Shown here: positions 1 to 8,671 of the stretch, in pieces
Layout of the letters: every line of letters starts with the position of its first letter
Numbering within the stretch: the stretch's first letter is position 1
Assembly (NCBI RefSeq): GCF_028473645.1
Contig: NZ_CP097269.1
Location: forward strand, 5,045,501-5,109,500
DNA: 64,000 nucleotides
Direction: 5' to 3'
From: Acidovorax sp. GBBC 1281
GTDB taxonomy: Bacteria; Pseudomonadota; Gammaproteobacteria; Burkholderiales; Burkholderiaceae_C
Position numbers and translations under genes: made by a program
Notes under the pieces: model-generated
Database searches by the model: none
Seen by the model: only the letters and a program-made list of their open reading frames with translations
What the model was told of the DNA's origin: nothing

Positions 1-193
1 CCGGGGTCCTGGCGTGGGGCTTCAGCGCCTGGCAGATCATGGGCCCGAACGTCAGGTTGGGCACGTAGTGGTTGTCCATCACATCGAAGTGGATCCAGTC
101 GGCGCCGGCGGCGATGACGTTCTTCACTTCGTCGCCCAGGCGGGCGAAATCGGCGGACAGAATCGAGGGGGCAATGCGGTAGGTGCGGCTCAT
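1..193 (-). CDS. rpe: Ribulose-phosphate 3-epimerase, N-terminal part
   Basis: The enzyme interconverts ribulose 5-phosphate and xylulose 5-phosphate in the pentose phosphate and Calvin pathways; it is cytosolic. The reverse strand reads [20 protein letters not shown] and then [20 protein letters not shown]. These are the family signatures: the APSILSADF strand with the catalytic-site serine, and the HxDxMDxxxVPNxTFG segment with the metal-binding His and the catalytic Asp. The start ATG is the complement of 191-193. The gene runs off the left edge, so about 64 codons are visible. It is divergent from apaG, with about 70 bases between the starts. Confidence 0.95.
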   Translation of the reverse strand, partial: MSRTYRIAPSILSADFARLGDEVKNVIAAGADWIHFDVMDNHYVPNLTFGPMICQALKPHARTP

Positions 194-262
194 CCCCCGA
201 TTGTCGCAGCAGCCCGCGGCGCTCCGGAAGGCACGGCCGCCGGCCCGGGTACCATTGCGCCC

Positions 263-670
263 ATGCCGAAGTACCAGTTCCAGGCCGAGGTGCAATCCCA
301 GTACCTGCCCGAGCAATCCACGCCCGACGAGGGCTTTTATGGCTTCGCCTACACCATCACCATCACGAACACGGGCGACATCCCCGCCCAGTTGATCTCC
401 CGCCACTGGGTCATCAGCGACGCGCGCGGCCACACCGAAGAGGTCAAGGGCCTGGGTGTCGTCGGGCAGCAGCCGCTGCTCAAGCCCGGGGAATCCTTCC
501 AGTACACGAGCGGCTGCCGCCTTCGCACGGCCAGCGGCAGCATGCACGGCCGCTATTTCTGCGTGGCCGAGGACGGCGAGCCGTTCGAATGCCCCATTGC
601 GCTCTTCGTGCTGGAAGCCGTGTCCGGCGACGCCTCGGGCGCCCCCCTGAACGGCAGAGTGCTGCATTGA
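263..670 (+). CDS. apaG: ApaG (DUF525) domain protein
   Basis: ApaG is a small (about 125-135 aa) immunoglobulin-like beta-sandwich protein. Its fold also occurs in eukaryotic F-box proteins; the bacterial role is unclear and has been linked to Co2+ and Mg2+ homeostasis. The reading frame opens further upstream, but homology begins at the ATG at 263 ([20 protein letters not shown]). Family hallmarks are YTITITNTG near residue 35, [11 protein letters not shown] near 50, the [13 protein letters not shown] turn and a YTSGC segment. The predicted 135 aa is the usual length. The stop codon overlaps the TTG start of the next gene, which suggests translational coupling. Confidence 0.93.
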   Translation: MPKYQFQAEVQSQYLPEQSTPDEGFYGFAYTITITNTGDIPAQLISRHWVISDARGHTEEVKGLGVVGQQPLLKPGESFQYTSGCRLRTASGSMHGRYFCVAEDGEPFECPIALFVLEAVSGDASGAPLNGRVLH

Positions 671-2646
671 AACGCCACGCCAACGACCTGGGCCACCTGC
701 TGGCCCAGTTGGATGCGGGCGCGCCGCTGGCGCAGCGCCACCTTTGGCTGATCTCACTGCTGGACTGGGTGCGGGGCAACCGCCGCTCGGTCGAGGCCGC
801 GGTCGGCCGCATGCAGTTGTTCGTAGAAGCCATCGAAAAGGACGATGCCGCGCGCCAGCGCCTGCAGGACTGGTGGAGCGCGCTCGTCGGCACGGTGGAC
901 ATCACCACCTTGCTGGCCGATTTCGGCTTCGCGCCGCGCACGGCCCTCGCCAGCGAGGTGGCGGAGCGCCTGCGCTACAAGCTGCTGCCGGGCAGCCCGG
1001 AGACCATCGACGCGTCCGAGCTGTTCATGCTGGCGCTGCCCTACGATTTCGATGCGCTGTGGCTCGCGGCCCTGGACGAGGCCCTGCTCGCGCGGCTGCT
1101 GTCGGCCATGTCCCCGGCCGAGGCGCCGGGCGCCACACGCTGGCAGCGCGCCCTGCTGGACGCCATCACCTATTGCGCGGGGCAGATCCTGTCCACCGGC
1201 TTCGCACCCGAGTTGCGCCTGCGCATGAGCGAGGCCGCGCGCGACGCGCAGCCGTTCCACGCCCTGATCCGCGACGTGGAGAGCGTGCGCGTGGAGGTCC
1301 TGCACCAGCTGCGCACCACCGACCGGCTCGACGAATCCGTGCAGCGCCTGCGCGAGCGGCTCGATGCCTGCCGTGCCGCCGCGGCCACCGTGTATTCGCA
1401 TTTCGAAGACAACGGCATTTCGGTGGGCCTGGTGTTCCGGCTGCGGCAGCTGCGTGAGCGCATCCTGCGCGTGCGCGAGCTGCTGGACTGCCTGCTCTCG
1501 CCCACACCCGCCCCCACCGCCGCCCGCCTGATGGCGCGGCTGGTCACCGTGGGCCGCGAACGGCGCAGCCTGCGCGCGCTGCTGGCGTCCAACTCGTCGC
1601 TGCTGGCGGCCAAGGTGGCCGAGCGCAGCGCCGAGACGGGCGAGCACTACATCACGCGCACCGGCGCCGAATACCGCGCCATGGTCCGCAAGGCCGCGGG
1701 CGGCGGCCTGGTGATGGCCTTCACCACCCTCATGAAGTTCGGCCTGGCGGCACTGGCGCTGTCGGCCTTCTGGGGCGGCTTCTGGGCGGGCGTGAACTAT
1801 TCGGTGAGCTTCGTGCTGATCCTGCTGCTGCACTTCACGGTGGCCACCAAGCAGCCCGCGATGACCGCGCCGGCCATGGCGGCCAAGCTCAAGGACCTGC
1901 ACTCCGATGAGGCCGTGGTGTCCTTCGTGGACGAGGTCACGCACCTGGTGCGGTCGCAGGTGGCCGCGGTGCTGGGCAACGTGCTCGTGGTGTTCCCGAC
2001 CGTGATCGGCATCACGCTGCTGATCGCCAAGGGGACCGGGCAGACGGCCATCAGCACGGCCCAGGCCCACCACGTGCTGGAGTCGCTGCACCTGCTGGGG
2101 CCCTCGCTGCTGTTCGCGGCCTTCACCGGCGTGCTGCTGTTCGCCTCCAGCATCATCGCAGGCTGGGCGGAGAACTGGTTCGTGCTGCACCGCCTGGATT
2201 CGGCCGTGCAGTACAACCCGCGCATCACCCGGCTGCTGGGCACGGCGCGCGCCGCGCGCTGGGCGCACTTCCTGCGCGAGAACCTGTCCGGCTTCGCCGC
2301 CAACATCTCGCTGGGCTTCATGCTGGGGCTGGTGCCGCCCATCGCCTCGTTCTTCGGGCTGGGGCTGGACGTGCGCCACGTCACGCTGTCGTCGGGCCAA
2401 CTGGGCGCGGCCAGCACGGCGCTGGGCCTGCCGGTGCTGCACATGCCGCAGTTCTGGTGGGCCGTGGCCACGATCCCGCTGCTGGGCGCGCTGAACGTGT
2501 CGGTGAGCTTCTACCTGGCCTTCCGGCTCGCCCTGCGCGCGCACAGCGTGACGGGGGTGGAGCGGGCCCGCGTCTATGCGGCCCTGCGCTCGCGCCTGCG
2601 GCGCGCGCCGCTGGAGTTTTTCATGCCCGCCCGGCGCGCGGCCTGA
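667..2646 (+). CDS. Gcr-type 'site-specific recombinase' family membrane protein
   Basis: This is a member of the family annotated as site-specific recombinase (Gcr, SpecificRecomb) found next to apaG in many Betaproteobacteria. The name is historical. I see no tyrosine- or serine-recombinase active-site motif. Instead there is a long helical N-terminal half and hydrophobic segments at about residues 345-391, 435-455, 475-500, 546-567 and 596-623. An inner-membrane protein of unknown function is therefore more likely. I chose the TTG at 667 because it overlaps the apaG TGA and begins the continuous homologous region ([15 protein letters not shown]). The track is open upstream, so the start is uncertain. 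Length is 659 aa. Confidence 0.8.
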   Translation: MKRHANDLGHLLAQLDAGAPLAQRHLWLISLLDWVRGNRRSVEAAVGRMQLFVEAIEKDDAARQRLQDWWSALVGTVDITTLLADFGFAPRTALASEVAERLRYKLLPGSPETIDASELFMLALPYDFDALWLAALDEALLARLLSAMSPAEAPGATRWQRALLDAITYCAGQILSTGFAPELRLRMSEAARDAQPFHALIRDVESVRVEVLHQLRTTDRLDESVQRLRERLDACRAAAATVYSHFEDNGISVGLVFRLRQLRERILRVRELLDCLLSPTPAPTAARLMARLVTVGRERRSLRALLASNSSLLAAKVAERSAETGEHYITRTGAEYRAMVRKAAGGGLVMAFTTLMKFGLAALALSAFWGGFWAGVNYSVSFVLILLLHFTVATKQPAMTAPAMAAKLKDLHSDEAVVSFVDEVTHLVRSQVAAVLGNVLVVFPTVIGITLLIAKGTGQTAISTAQAHHVLESLHLLGPSLLFAAFTGVLLFASSIIAGWAENWFVLHRLDSAVQYNPRITRLLGTARAARWAHFLRENLSGFAANISLGFMLGLVPPIASFFGLGLDVRHVTLSSGQLGAASTALGLPVLHMPQFWWAVATIPLLGALNVSVSFYLAFRLALRAHSVTGVERARVYAALRSRLRRAPLEFFMPARRAA

Positions 2647-2836
2647 GCTCGGTTAAAAGGACCTTTCCGCCGCTCCGATACACCCCGGAATGGAGGCCTC
2701 CGTCCTACAGGGTGGGGCCACCCCAGCGGGTAAATTCGGGCGACCCCGGGGTCGGGCCGCTGCGCGCCGAGGGGGCTTCGCGAAGGCCGACCCAACCCTA
2801 CAGGCCTGGCGCCTGCGCGAAGAGGACATACAAAGA

Positions 2837-4096
2837 ATGGATGAAATCCTGAGCTTCTGGGCGCAATGGTTGCGCCCTTCGGCCGGGTTGCCCACCGTGC
2901 AATGGTCGCTGCTGCTCGCAGTGGCCGCGGTATCGGGCTACCTTTTCCAACGCCATATCGGCCTGCCCAAGGTGGTCGGCTACACCCTGGTCGGCACCAT
3001 CGCCGGCCTGCTGGGCTTCACCGGCGCCGTGTGGCCGCTGCAGGGCATCAGCCTGTTCCTGCTGGAGCTGGGCATCGCACTGGTGCTGTTCGAGGCGGGC
3101 GGGCGTATTCCGCTGCGCTGGTTCCGCCACAACCCGATGGTGCTGGTGCAGAGCATCGCCGAATCGGCCCTCACCTACTTCGCCGTGTACTACGTGCTGA
3201 TGTGGCTGGACGTGCCCCAGCGCGCCGCCGGCCCGCTCGCCCTGGTGGCCCTGGCCGCCTCGCCCGCAGTGCTCAGCCGCGTGGTGGCCGACACGCGCGC
3301 CGCGGGCCCGGTGACCGACCGCGCCATGGTGCTGGCCACGCTCTCCACGCTGTACGCCCTGACGCTGGGCAGCGCCACGGCAGAGCTGATCAACCGCCCC
3401 GCCGCGCGCATCATGGACACCATCTACCCCGTTATGGTGGTGCTGGGCGTCTCGATCATCGTCGGCGCCGTGCTGGCCCTGGTGCTGCGCATGGCGCTGC
3501 GCTTCATGAGCCCCACGAGCGAGAACACCTCGTTCCTGCTGCTCACCCTGATCGCCGCCGGCACGGCCGTCGCGGCGCACATGGGCGGCTCCGCGCCGCT
3601 GGCCGCGCTCCTGGCCGGCATGCTGCTCAAGCAGCTCAATCCGCGCCCCTGGGCCTGGCCGCGCCAGATGGGCACGGCCTCGTCTTTGCTGACCATGCTG
3701 ATGTTCGTGCTGGTCTCCACCGTGGCGGCGCAGGCCGACTGGAGCGGGCCGGTGGCCGGCGTGGTGCTGGCCCTGATCGTGGTGCGCCTGGCGGCCAAGG
3801 CCCTGGGCGTGGCGGTGGGCAACGTGGGCAGCGGCGCCAGCTGGCGCCAGGCCCTGTGGGTGGGCTGCGCGATGACGCCGATGTCGTCCATCGCGCTGCT
3901 GATCGCATCGCAGTTCGTGGTGGCCTCGGCCTCCACCGGCCAGCTGATCGCCCGCGTGGCGCTGCCGGCCATCCTGGTCATGGAAGTGCTGGGGGCCGTG
4001 ATCGCCACCGTCGCCATCTACCGCGCGGGCGAGAGTTCGAAACCCTGGGCGCCGCTCTCGCGCGCCGCCAACGGAGACAACAGCCGTGAGTCTTGA
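2837..4096 (+). CDS. CPA2-family cation:proton antiporter
   Basis: The product is an inner-membrane monovalent cation/H+ antiporter of the Kef/CPA2 type, made only of the membrane domain (419 aa). There are about 12 hydrophobic segments, beginning [20 protein letters not shown]. The typical PxVxGYxLxGxxxG motif is seen as [17 protein letters not shown] at about residues 50-66, followed by [19 protein letters not shown]. There is no C-terminal RCK/TrkA-N domain, so nucleotide gating of the KefB/C kind is not expected. The ATG at 2837 starts just before the first membrane helix; the open frame upstream of it is low complexity and lacks homology. The gene overlaps the next by 11 bases. Confidence 0.85.
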   Translation: MDEILSFWAQWLRPSAGLPTVQWSLLLAVAAVSGYLFQRHIGLPKVVGYTLVGTIAGLLGFTGAVWPLQGISLFLLELGIALVLFEAGGRIPLRWFRHNPMVLVQSIAESALTYFAVYYVLMWLDVPQRAAGPLALVALAASPAVLSRVVADTRAAGPVTDRAMVLATLSTLYALTLGSATAELINRPAARIMDTIYPVMVVLGVSIIVGAVLALVLRMALRFMSPTSENTSFLLLTLIAAGTAVAAHMGGSAPLAALLAGMLLKQLNPRPWAWPRQMGTASSLLTMLMFVLVSTVAAQADWSGPVAGVVLALIVVRLAAKALGVAVGNVGSGASWRQALWVGCAMTPMSSIALLIASQFVVASASTGQLIARVALPAILVMEVLGAVIATVAIYRAGESSKPWAPLSRAANGDNSRES

Positions 4097-5210
4097 AGCC
4101 TTCCACCATTCCGAGCCCCTGACGCTGGGCGTCGAGCTGGAGCTGCAGCTCGTCAACACGCACGACTACGACCTCGCGCCCTATGCCGAGGACATGCTGC
4201 GCCTCATGCACAAGACGCCGCTGCCCGGCAGCGTCGTGCCCGAGATGACCAACAGCATGATCGAGATCTCCACCGGCGTGTGCCACAGCAGCAGCGAGGT
4301 GCTGGGCCAGCTCACGCAGATCCGCGATGCGCTGGTCAAGAGCGCGGACAAGCTCAACATCGCCGTGGCGGGCGGCGGCACGCACCCGTTCCAGCAATGG
4401 CACGAGCGGCGCATCTACGACAAGCCGCGCTTTCGCGAGCTGTCGGAGCTGTACGGCTACCTGTCCAAGCAGTTCACGATCTTCGGGCAGCACGTGCACA
4501 TCGGCTGCCCGGACGCCGACGCGGCGCTGCTGATGCTGCACCGCATGTCGCGCTACATCCCGCACTTCATCGCGCTGTCGGCCTCCAGCCCCTACGTGCA
4601 GGGGCAGGACACGGCGTTCGATTCCGCCCGGCTCAACTCGGTGTTCGCGTTCCCGCTGTCCGGCCGCGCGCCCATGGCGCTCACCTGGACCGACTTCGAG
4701 CACTACTTCGACAAGATGACGCGCACGGGCGTGGTCAAGAGCATGAAGGACTTCTACTGGGACATCCGCCCCAAGCCCGAGTTCGGCACCATCGAGATCC
4801 GCGTGTTCGACACGCCGCTCACCGTGGAGCGCGCCGCCGCGCTCGCCGGCTTCGTGCAGTCGCTGGGTGCGTGGTTCCTCGCCGAGCAGCCCTTCATGCC
4901 GACCGAGGACGACTACCTCGTCTACACCTACAACCGCTTCCAGGCCTGCCGCTTCGGCATGGACGCGGTCTATGTGGACCCGGCCACGGGCAACCACATG
5001 CCGCTGCGTGACCACATCCTGCAGACGATCGACCATATCGCGCGCCACGCGGGCGTCACCGGGGCGTCGAGCGCGCTGCACATGCTGCGCAGCGAGGCCG
5101 ACGCCGGCCAGAACGACGCGCGCTGGCTGCGCGAGCGCCAGCGCAACGAGCAGTTGCTGGGCGAGGTGAGCCGGCAGGCGGCGCAGCGCTTTCGGGGCGC
5201 GGTGTCCTGA
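4086..5210 (+). CDS. YbdK-type carboxylate-amine ligase (glutamate-cysteine ligase family 2)
   Basis: This is a 374-aa ATP-dependent ligase of the GCS2 family, whose members (for example E. coli YbdK) have weak glutamate-cysteine ligase activity. Diagnostic segments are [12 protein letters not shown] at the N-terminus (metal-binding glutamates), [13 protein letters not shown] near residue 55, [11 protein letters not shown] near 140, and [18 protein letters not shown] near 235. The GTG at 4086 lies inside the 3' end of the antiporter, an arrangement typical of coupled translation. Substrate specificity cannot be read from the sequence. The true glutathione-synthesis enzyme in this lineage is usually a different gene, so the gshA symbol is not given. 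Confidence 0.88.
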   Translation: MSLEAFHHSEPLTLGVELELQLVNTHDYDLAPYAEDMLRLMHKTPLPGSVVPEMTNSMIEISTGVCHSSSEVLGQLTQIRDALVKSADKLNIAVAGGGTHPFQQWHERRIYDKPRFRELSELYGYLSKQFTIFGQHVHIGCPDADAALLMLHRMSRYIPHFIALSASSPYVQGQDTAFDSARLNSVFAFPLSGRAPMALTWTDFEHYFDKMTRTGVVKSMKDFYWDIRPKPEFGTIEIRVFDTPLTVERAAALAGFVQSLGAWFLAEQPFMPTEDDYLVYTYNRFQACRFGMDAVYVDPATGNHMPLRDHILQTIDHIARHAGVTGASSALHMLRSEADAGQNDARWLRERQRNEQLLGEVSRQAAQRFRGAVS

Positions 5211-5233
5211 CGGGCCGACGGCAGGCCGCGCCC

Positions 5234-5755
5234 ATGGCGAACGCCACGCTTCGCGCGCTGCGCGCCGACATCACCCGGCTGGCGGTGGAGGCCATCGTCA
5301 ACGCGGCCAATTCGTCGCTGCTCGGCGGCGGCGGGGTGGATGGCGCCATCCACCGCGCGGCCGGCCCGGAGCTGCTGCACGAATGCCGCCTGCTGGGCGG
5401 CTGCAAGCCCGGGGAGGCGAAAGCCACCCGGGGCTACCGGCTGGCGGCCTCCGTCATCGTGCACACGGTCGGCCCGGTGTGGCGCGGCGGCTCGAACGGC
5501 GAGGCGGGCCTGCTGGCCTCCTGCTATCGCCAGTCGCTTCTGCTGGCGAGCGAGCGCGGGGCGAGGACGGTGGCGTTTCCCTGCATCAGCACGGGCATCT
5601 ACGGCTACCCGATCGAACAGGCGGCGGTGGTGGCCGTCGATACGGTGCGCGCCACCCTCGAACAGACGCCCGAGTTTCGGGAGGTGACCTTCTGCTGCTT
5701 CTCGGAGCAAGACCTGTCCGTGTACCGGGCGGTGCTCGCGCAACAGGCCGAATAG
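5234..5755 (+). CDS. Macrodomain O-acetyl-ADP-ribose deacetylase
   Basis: A single macrodomain of the YmdB/MacroD class (173 aa) that binds ADP-ribose and hydrolyses O-acetyl-ADP-ribose or removes mono-ADP-ribose. Diagnostic motifs are [20 protein letters not shown] at residues 11-30 (Asn of the ADP-ribose pocket), [17 protein letters not shown] just after it, the [10 protein letters not shown] strand, and the phosphate-binding loop [12 protein letters not shown] near residue 120. The gene lies 23 bases after the ligase in the same direction and probably belongs to the same transcript. It is followed by a long non-coding leader. Confidence 0.9.
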   Translation: MANATLRALRADITRLAVEAIVNAANSSLLGGGGVDGAIHRAAGPELLHECRLLGGCKPGEAKATRGYRLAASVIVHTVGPVWRGGSNGEAGLLASCYRQSLLLASERGARTVAFPCISTGIYGYPIEQAAVVAVDTVRATLEQTPEFREVTFCCFSEQDLSVYRAVLAQQAE

Positions 5756-5806
5756 CCACGGGAATGCCCCTGGAGGCGGCATCTTTAAAACCAATGAGAA
5801 TATTGA

Positions 5807-5837
5807 TTGATTTTTAAATTCTCAATGGTGATATAAT
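5807..5837 (+). promoter_or_regulatory. Probable sigma-70 promoter for the small ORF and RRM gene
   Basis: A sudden AT-rich stretch (about 5781-5837) in an otherwise GC-rich region contains a perfect TATAAT at 5832-5837. TTGATT stands at 5807-5812, 19 bases upstream, which is slightly longer than the optimum. It faces the 6046 and 6356 genes and would give a leader of about 200 and 510 bases respectively. The start point is inferred, not seen. Confidence 0.6.
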
Positions 5838-6045
5838 GCCCTTTGTTGCAGTCCTGGCGCCTGACCCGTGCCGTCACCGCAACGCTTGCTGGAAACCGGC
5901 CATCGGCCCCCGGCAAGCCGCCTTTTGCGACCTTCGTCGCCCTGTCGATCTGCCGAGCTGCAGCCGACCGAGTTCCTCGATGCTCACGCAGGCCCTCTCC
6001 CGCCTGCGATCCTGAATGAATTAGATTTCCAAGACCGCCATTCCC

Positions 6046-6255
6046 ATGGGCCAGTACGTCGTCTCGCCCTCGACACACCCGACCGACTGTGGCCGCTTCC
6101 GCGCCTCCTTCTCGGTCCATCGATCCCAGGGTAACGGCAGCTACTGCCGCGTATTCCGTTTCGACAAAGCCTTTGCATCCCGCGAAGCCGCCCGGCTCTT
6201 TGCCATCACCCAGGGCTGGCTGCAAACGAGCATGCCGCATCCTCCGGCGTGCTGA
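6046..6255 (+). CDS. Small conserved hypothetical protein (69 aa)
   Basis: The translation begins MGQYVVSPSTHPTDCGRFRA and continues through SFSVHRSQGNGSYCRVFRF and FASREAARLFAITQGWLQTS. I recognise the layout of a short Burkholderiales family: a YVVSPS opening, a 'GRF-A-SxSxxRG' beta-hairpin, an RVFRF strand, and a helix with 'A-xx-YA--QG--WL'. I know no function for it. It is soluble and has no signal peptide or membrane segment. No strong ribosome-binding site precedes the ATG. It lies between the promoter near 5832 and the RRM gene and may be co-transcribed with it. Confidence 0.55.
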   Translation: MGQYVVSPSTHPTDCGRFRASFSVHRSQGNGSYCRVFRFDKAFASREAARLFAITQGWLQTSMPHPPAC

Positions 6256-6355
6256 GGCCAAGGGTCTGCCAAGGCAGATCCCTTTTCCCCTTTCGCACCA
6301 CCGTCCTCCAACGGCGCGCCATTCGTTGCGCACCTCTTTCAGAAAGGCTCTTTCC

Positions 6356-6706
6356 ATGAGCAGCAAAATCTACGTGGGCAACCTGCCCTACTCCGTGACC
6401 GATGCGATCTTGCAAAGCAACTTTGCCGAGTTCGGCGCCGTTTCTTCGGCCAAGGTCATGATGGACCGTGAAACCGGCCGCTCCAAGGGCTTCGGCTTCG
6501 TGGAAATGGCGTCCGCCGAAGTCGCCCAGGCCGCCATCACCGGCCTGCACGGCATGTCCGTCGACGGCCGCTCGATCGTCGTGAACCTGGCCCGTCCCCG
6601 CGAAGAAGGCGGCGGTTCGGGTGGCTACAGCGCAGCGGGCTACGGCGCGAACAAGCGATCCGACGTGGGCTACGGCACGGGTGGTTTCGGCGGTGGCCGT
6701 TACTGA
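6356..6706 (+). CDS. RRM-domain RNA-binding protein
   Basis: A 116-aa cytosolic RNA-binding protein with one RNA recognition motif. RNP2 is KIYVGNLPYSVTD at residues 4-16 and RNP1 is RSKGFGFVEM at about 43-52. The short C-terminal tail is rich in Gly, Ser and Tyr (GGGSGGYSAAGYG, GTGGFGGGRY). Such bacterial and cyanobacterial Rbp proteins are often cold- or stress-induced and act as RNA chaperones. The ATG at 6356 has AAAGG eight bases upstream; the frame is open further upstream but without homology. A strong terminator follows. The long leader suggests post-transcriptional control, as in cold-shock genes, but that is an inference. Confidence 0.9.
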   Translation: MSSKIYVGNLPYSVTDAILQSNFAEFGAVSSAKVMMDRETGRSKGFGFVEMASAEVAQAAITGLHGMSVDGRSIVVNLARPREEGGGSGGYSAAGYGANKRSDVGYGTGGFGGGRY

Positions 6707-6728
6707 GCCCTGCCGCACTCCGCGCAAG

Positions 6729-6755
6729 ACCGGCCCTCCTGGGCCGGTTTTTTTT
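6729..6755 (+). terminator. Rho-independent terminator after the RRM gene
   Basis: ACCGGCCC and GGGCCGGT form an 8-bp stem with a TCCT loop, followed by a run of eight T. It is a textbook intrinsic terminator 23 bases after the stop codon. Confidence 0.92.
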
Positions 6756-7116
6756 CGCCCGGCCGTCCTGCAGGCCGCCCCTCGGCGCGCGCCGCAGCGC
6801 GAAAGGGCACCCAATCTGGCAAAGGGCGTGAGGCCATTGCGGGTGCCGCCCGCATGACGGCCTACACTGCCCGCATGCCCTTCCCCCTCTCCGGCCCCCA
6901 CGCCACCTTGGCCGCACTGCCCCGCGCAGCGGCCGGCGCGCACGCGGCCGCCCAGAGAGCGCATCGGCAGGTGCCCCCCGCACCTTCCTGAGCCCGGCGG
7001 TCCGCTCCCCCCCTCCTTCTTTCAGCGCAACCCTCCGCCGCCGGGCCCCCGCCTCGCGCGGCCGCGGGCGCACGCTCTTTCGGGCGGTGCCCGCATTCAT
7101 TCGATGGAGTGTGTCG
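6756..7116 (+). other. Intergenic region without recognised gene
   Basis: About 360 bases of GC-rich sequence. A TTGCGG (6837-6842) and TACACT (6863-6868) pair is a weak promoter candidate with 20-base spacing. A 38-codon frame from 6875 resembles nothing I know. GGAG at 7106-7109 serves as ribosome-binding site of the broken Rnk-like gene. Confidence 0.4.
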
Positions 7117-7518
7117 ATGCATGCAACGATTCACGGCGAGCGCACGCTCACCGAACTTGATTTCGCCCGCCTGAGCAAACTGCCCGGGCGCGAGCTTCCC
7201 CCCGCCCTGGCCGCGCTGCTGGCCAGCGCCGAGGTGACCGGCTCGCGCGCCGTGCCCGGCGACGTCGTGACGATGTAATCGCGCGTGGAGCTGGTCGATG
7301 TGCAGACCGCCCGGCGACAGACGCTCACGGTCTGCTACCCGCGGGATGCCGAGCCCACGGCCGGCTTCATCTCCGTGCTCTCGCCGGTGGGCAGCAGCCT
7401 GCTGGGCCTGAAGGTCGGGGACGTCGCGAAGTGGCTCACGCCGAACGGCGACGCCTGCGCGGCGCAGGTGGTCGCCATCCTCTTTCAGCCCGAGGCCAGC
7501 GGCGACTACCAGACGTAG
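7117..7518 (+). pseudogene. Rnk-like / GreA-GreB C-terminal family protein, interrupted by a stop codon
   Basis: One frame reads MHATIHGERTLTELDFARLS up to GDVVTM, then TAA at 7276-7278, and without any shift continues SRVELVDVQTARRQTLTVCY to a stop at 7518. The whole matches the nucleoside diphosphate kinase regulator (Rnk) layout. An N-terminal helical region precedes the 'VVTMYSxVELxDxxT' strand and a GreA-type C-terminal domain (SVLSPVGSSLLGLKVGDVAKW). The TAA stands where the family usually has a Tyr codon (TAT/TAC), so a single-base nonsense change explains the split. GGAG lies eight bases before the ATG. Either this is a true recent pseudogene or a sequencing error. Translation restart at the following GTG (7285) could give a C-terminal fragment. 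Confidence 0.75.
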
Positions 7519-7554
7519 CGCGGGCCGTGGCCTGCCGCACCGTATGCTCCTGCC

Positions 7555-8529
7555 ATGGGTGAATTCGATCTGATCCGCCGTTTCTTCCAGCGCCCCGTGC
7601 GCCGTGCCGCGCTGGGCGTGGGCGACGACTGCGCGCTGCTCGCGCCCGCGCCGGGCATGCACCTGGCCGTCTCCAGCGACATGCTGGTGGAGGGCCGCCA
7701 TTTCTTCGCCGACGTCGATCCCGAGGCGCTCGGCCACAAGGCGCTGGCAGTCAACCTGAGCGATCTGGCCGCGTGCGGCGCCCGGCCGCTGGCCTTCACG
7801 CTCGCCCTGTCGCTGCCACGTGCCGACAGCGACTGGCTGGAGCGCTTTTCGCGCGGGCTGCTGGCGCTGGCCGATGCGCACGGTTGCGAGCTGGTGGGCG
7901 GCGACACCACGGGCGGGCCGCTCAACATCTGCATCACCGTGTTCGGCGAAGTGCCCGCCGGCCAGGCCCTGCTGCGCAGCGGCGCGCGTGCGGGCGACGA
8001 CCTGTGGGTGAGCGGCACGCTCGGGGACGCGCGGCTGGCGCTGGAGGCGCTGCGCGGCGAGCGCACCCTGCCCGCGCCCTGGCTGGCCCAGGCCCGCGAG
8101 CGGCTGGAACGCCCCACGCCGCGCGTGGCACTGGGGCAGGCCCTGCGCGGGCTGGCCCGCAGCGCCATCGACGTGAGCGACGGGCTGGTGGGCGACCTGG
8201 GCCACATCCTGCAGGCCTCGGGCGTGGGGGCCCGCATCGACACCCAGAACGCTATTGAATTAATAGCAAAAGGGACAATAAGTACTAGGGCATCAGGGGC
8301 GTTTGACCACGAAACCCTGCTGCGCTGCGCCCTGGCCGGCGGCGACGACTACGAACTGCTGTTCACCGCCGCGCCCGACCGCCGCGCCGAGGTCCAGGCC
8401 GCTGGCCAGGCCACGGCCACGCCCGTGGCCCGCATCGGCACCATCGAGGCCGCGCCCGGCCTGCGGCTGGTGGATGCCCAAGGCCAGCCCCTCCCTCACC
8501 AGCACTCGTCATACGACCACTTCCACTGA
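7555..8529 (+). CDS. thiL: Thiamine-monophosphate kinase
   Basis: ThiL phosphorylates thiamine monophosphate to the active cofactor thiamine diphosphate with ATP. The 324-aa product shows GVGDDCALL at about residues 22-30 (metal-binding aspartates), SSDMLVEGRHF near 43, GHKALAVNLSDLAACGARP, the VGGDTTGG motif near 116, AIDVSDGLVGDLGHI near 204 and GGDDYELLF near 263. Between the last two, residues about 233-246 (AIELIAKGTISTRA) are encoded by an inserted copy of the dispersed repeat at 8251-8293; it replaces a variable loop without breaking the frame. In most relatives pgpA and pncC follow thiL directly; here about 6.6 kb separates them. Confidence 0.95.
   Translation: MGEFDLIRRFFQRPVRRAALGVGDDCALLAPAPGMHLAVSSDMLVEGRHFFADVDPEALGHKALAVNLSDLAACGARPLAFTLALSLPRADSDWLERFSRGLLALADAHGCELVGGDTTGGPLNICITVFGEVPAGQALLRSGARAGDDLWVSGTLGDARLALEALRGERTLPAPWLAQARERLERPTPRVALGQALRGLARSAIDVSDGLVGDLGHILQASGVGARIDTQNAIELIAKGTISTRASGAFDHETLLRCALAGGDDYELLFTAAPDRRAEVQAAGQATATPVARIGTIEAAPGLRLVDAQGQPLPHQHSSYDHFH
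8251..8293 (+). repeat. Dispersed palindromic element, copy inside thiL
   Basis: GCTATTGAATTAATAGC (8251-8267) is the 17-base imperfect palindrome. It is followed by GACAATAAGTACTAGGGCAT, the conserved arm, here in the opposite orientation to the other copies. It is AT-rich against its surroundings and keeps the thiL frame open. Confidence 0.75.
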
Positions 8530-8535
8530 TCGGCA

Positions 8536-8550
8536 GCGCAATCACTTGCG
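8536..8550. promoter_or_regulatory. LacI-family-like operator, distal site
   Basis: GCGCAATCACTTGCG has arms GCGCAA and TTGCG(g) around a four-base centre, one arm base short of perfect. It lies 120 bases, centre to centre, from the better site at 8656. Confidence 0.4.
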
Positions 8551-8655
8551 GGACATCGCCGCCCCTGTAAAGCGGCAGTTGTCGTACCACTTTGTGACGA
8601 AATGCCACTGAAATCACGCTTTCGGCGGTCCCGACATTGGCGACAGATACCGGCC

Positions 8656-8671
8656 GCGCAATCGTTTGCGC
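8656..8671. promoter_or_regulatory. LacI-family-like operator, proximal site
   Basis: GCGCAATCGTTTGCGC has perfect six-base inverted arms around TCGT with the central CG typical of LacI/PurR-class operators. No lacI-type gene is present in the window, so the regulator would be encoded elsewhere. Confidence 0.5.

Noticed and set aside
754..2544. 596-codon minus-strand open frame opposite the Gcr-type gene
   Set aside because: Antisense of a conserved coding region; its composition (Gln/His/Arg/Gly) is typical of shadow frames.
667..2646. The Gcr-type gene as a mobile-element integrase
   Set aside because: Despite the family name there is no recombinase active site, no attachment repeats, and several membrane helices; it is a stable neighbour of apaG.
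7276..7278. Programmed readthrough or recoding at the Rnk-like TAA
   Set aside because: TAA is not the selenocysteine or pyrrolysine codon and no downstream recoding structure is evident; simple nonsense mutation is more likely.
6862..8205. 447-codon minus-strand frame opposite the Rnk-like gene and thiL
   Set aside because: Antisense shadow of thiL; it crosses a terminator-free intergenic region without any recognisable domain.
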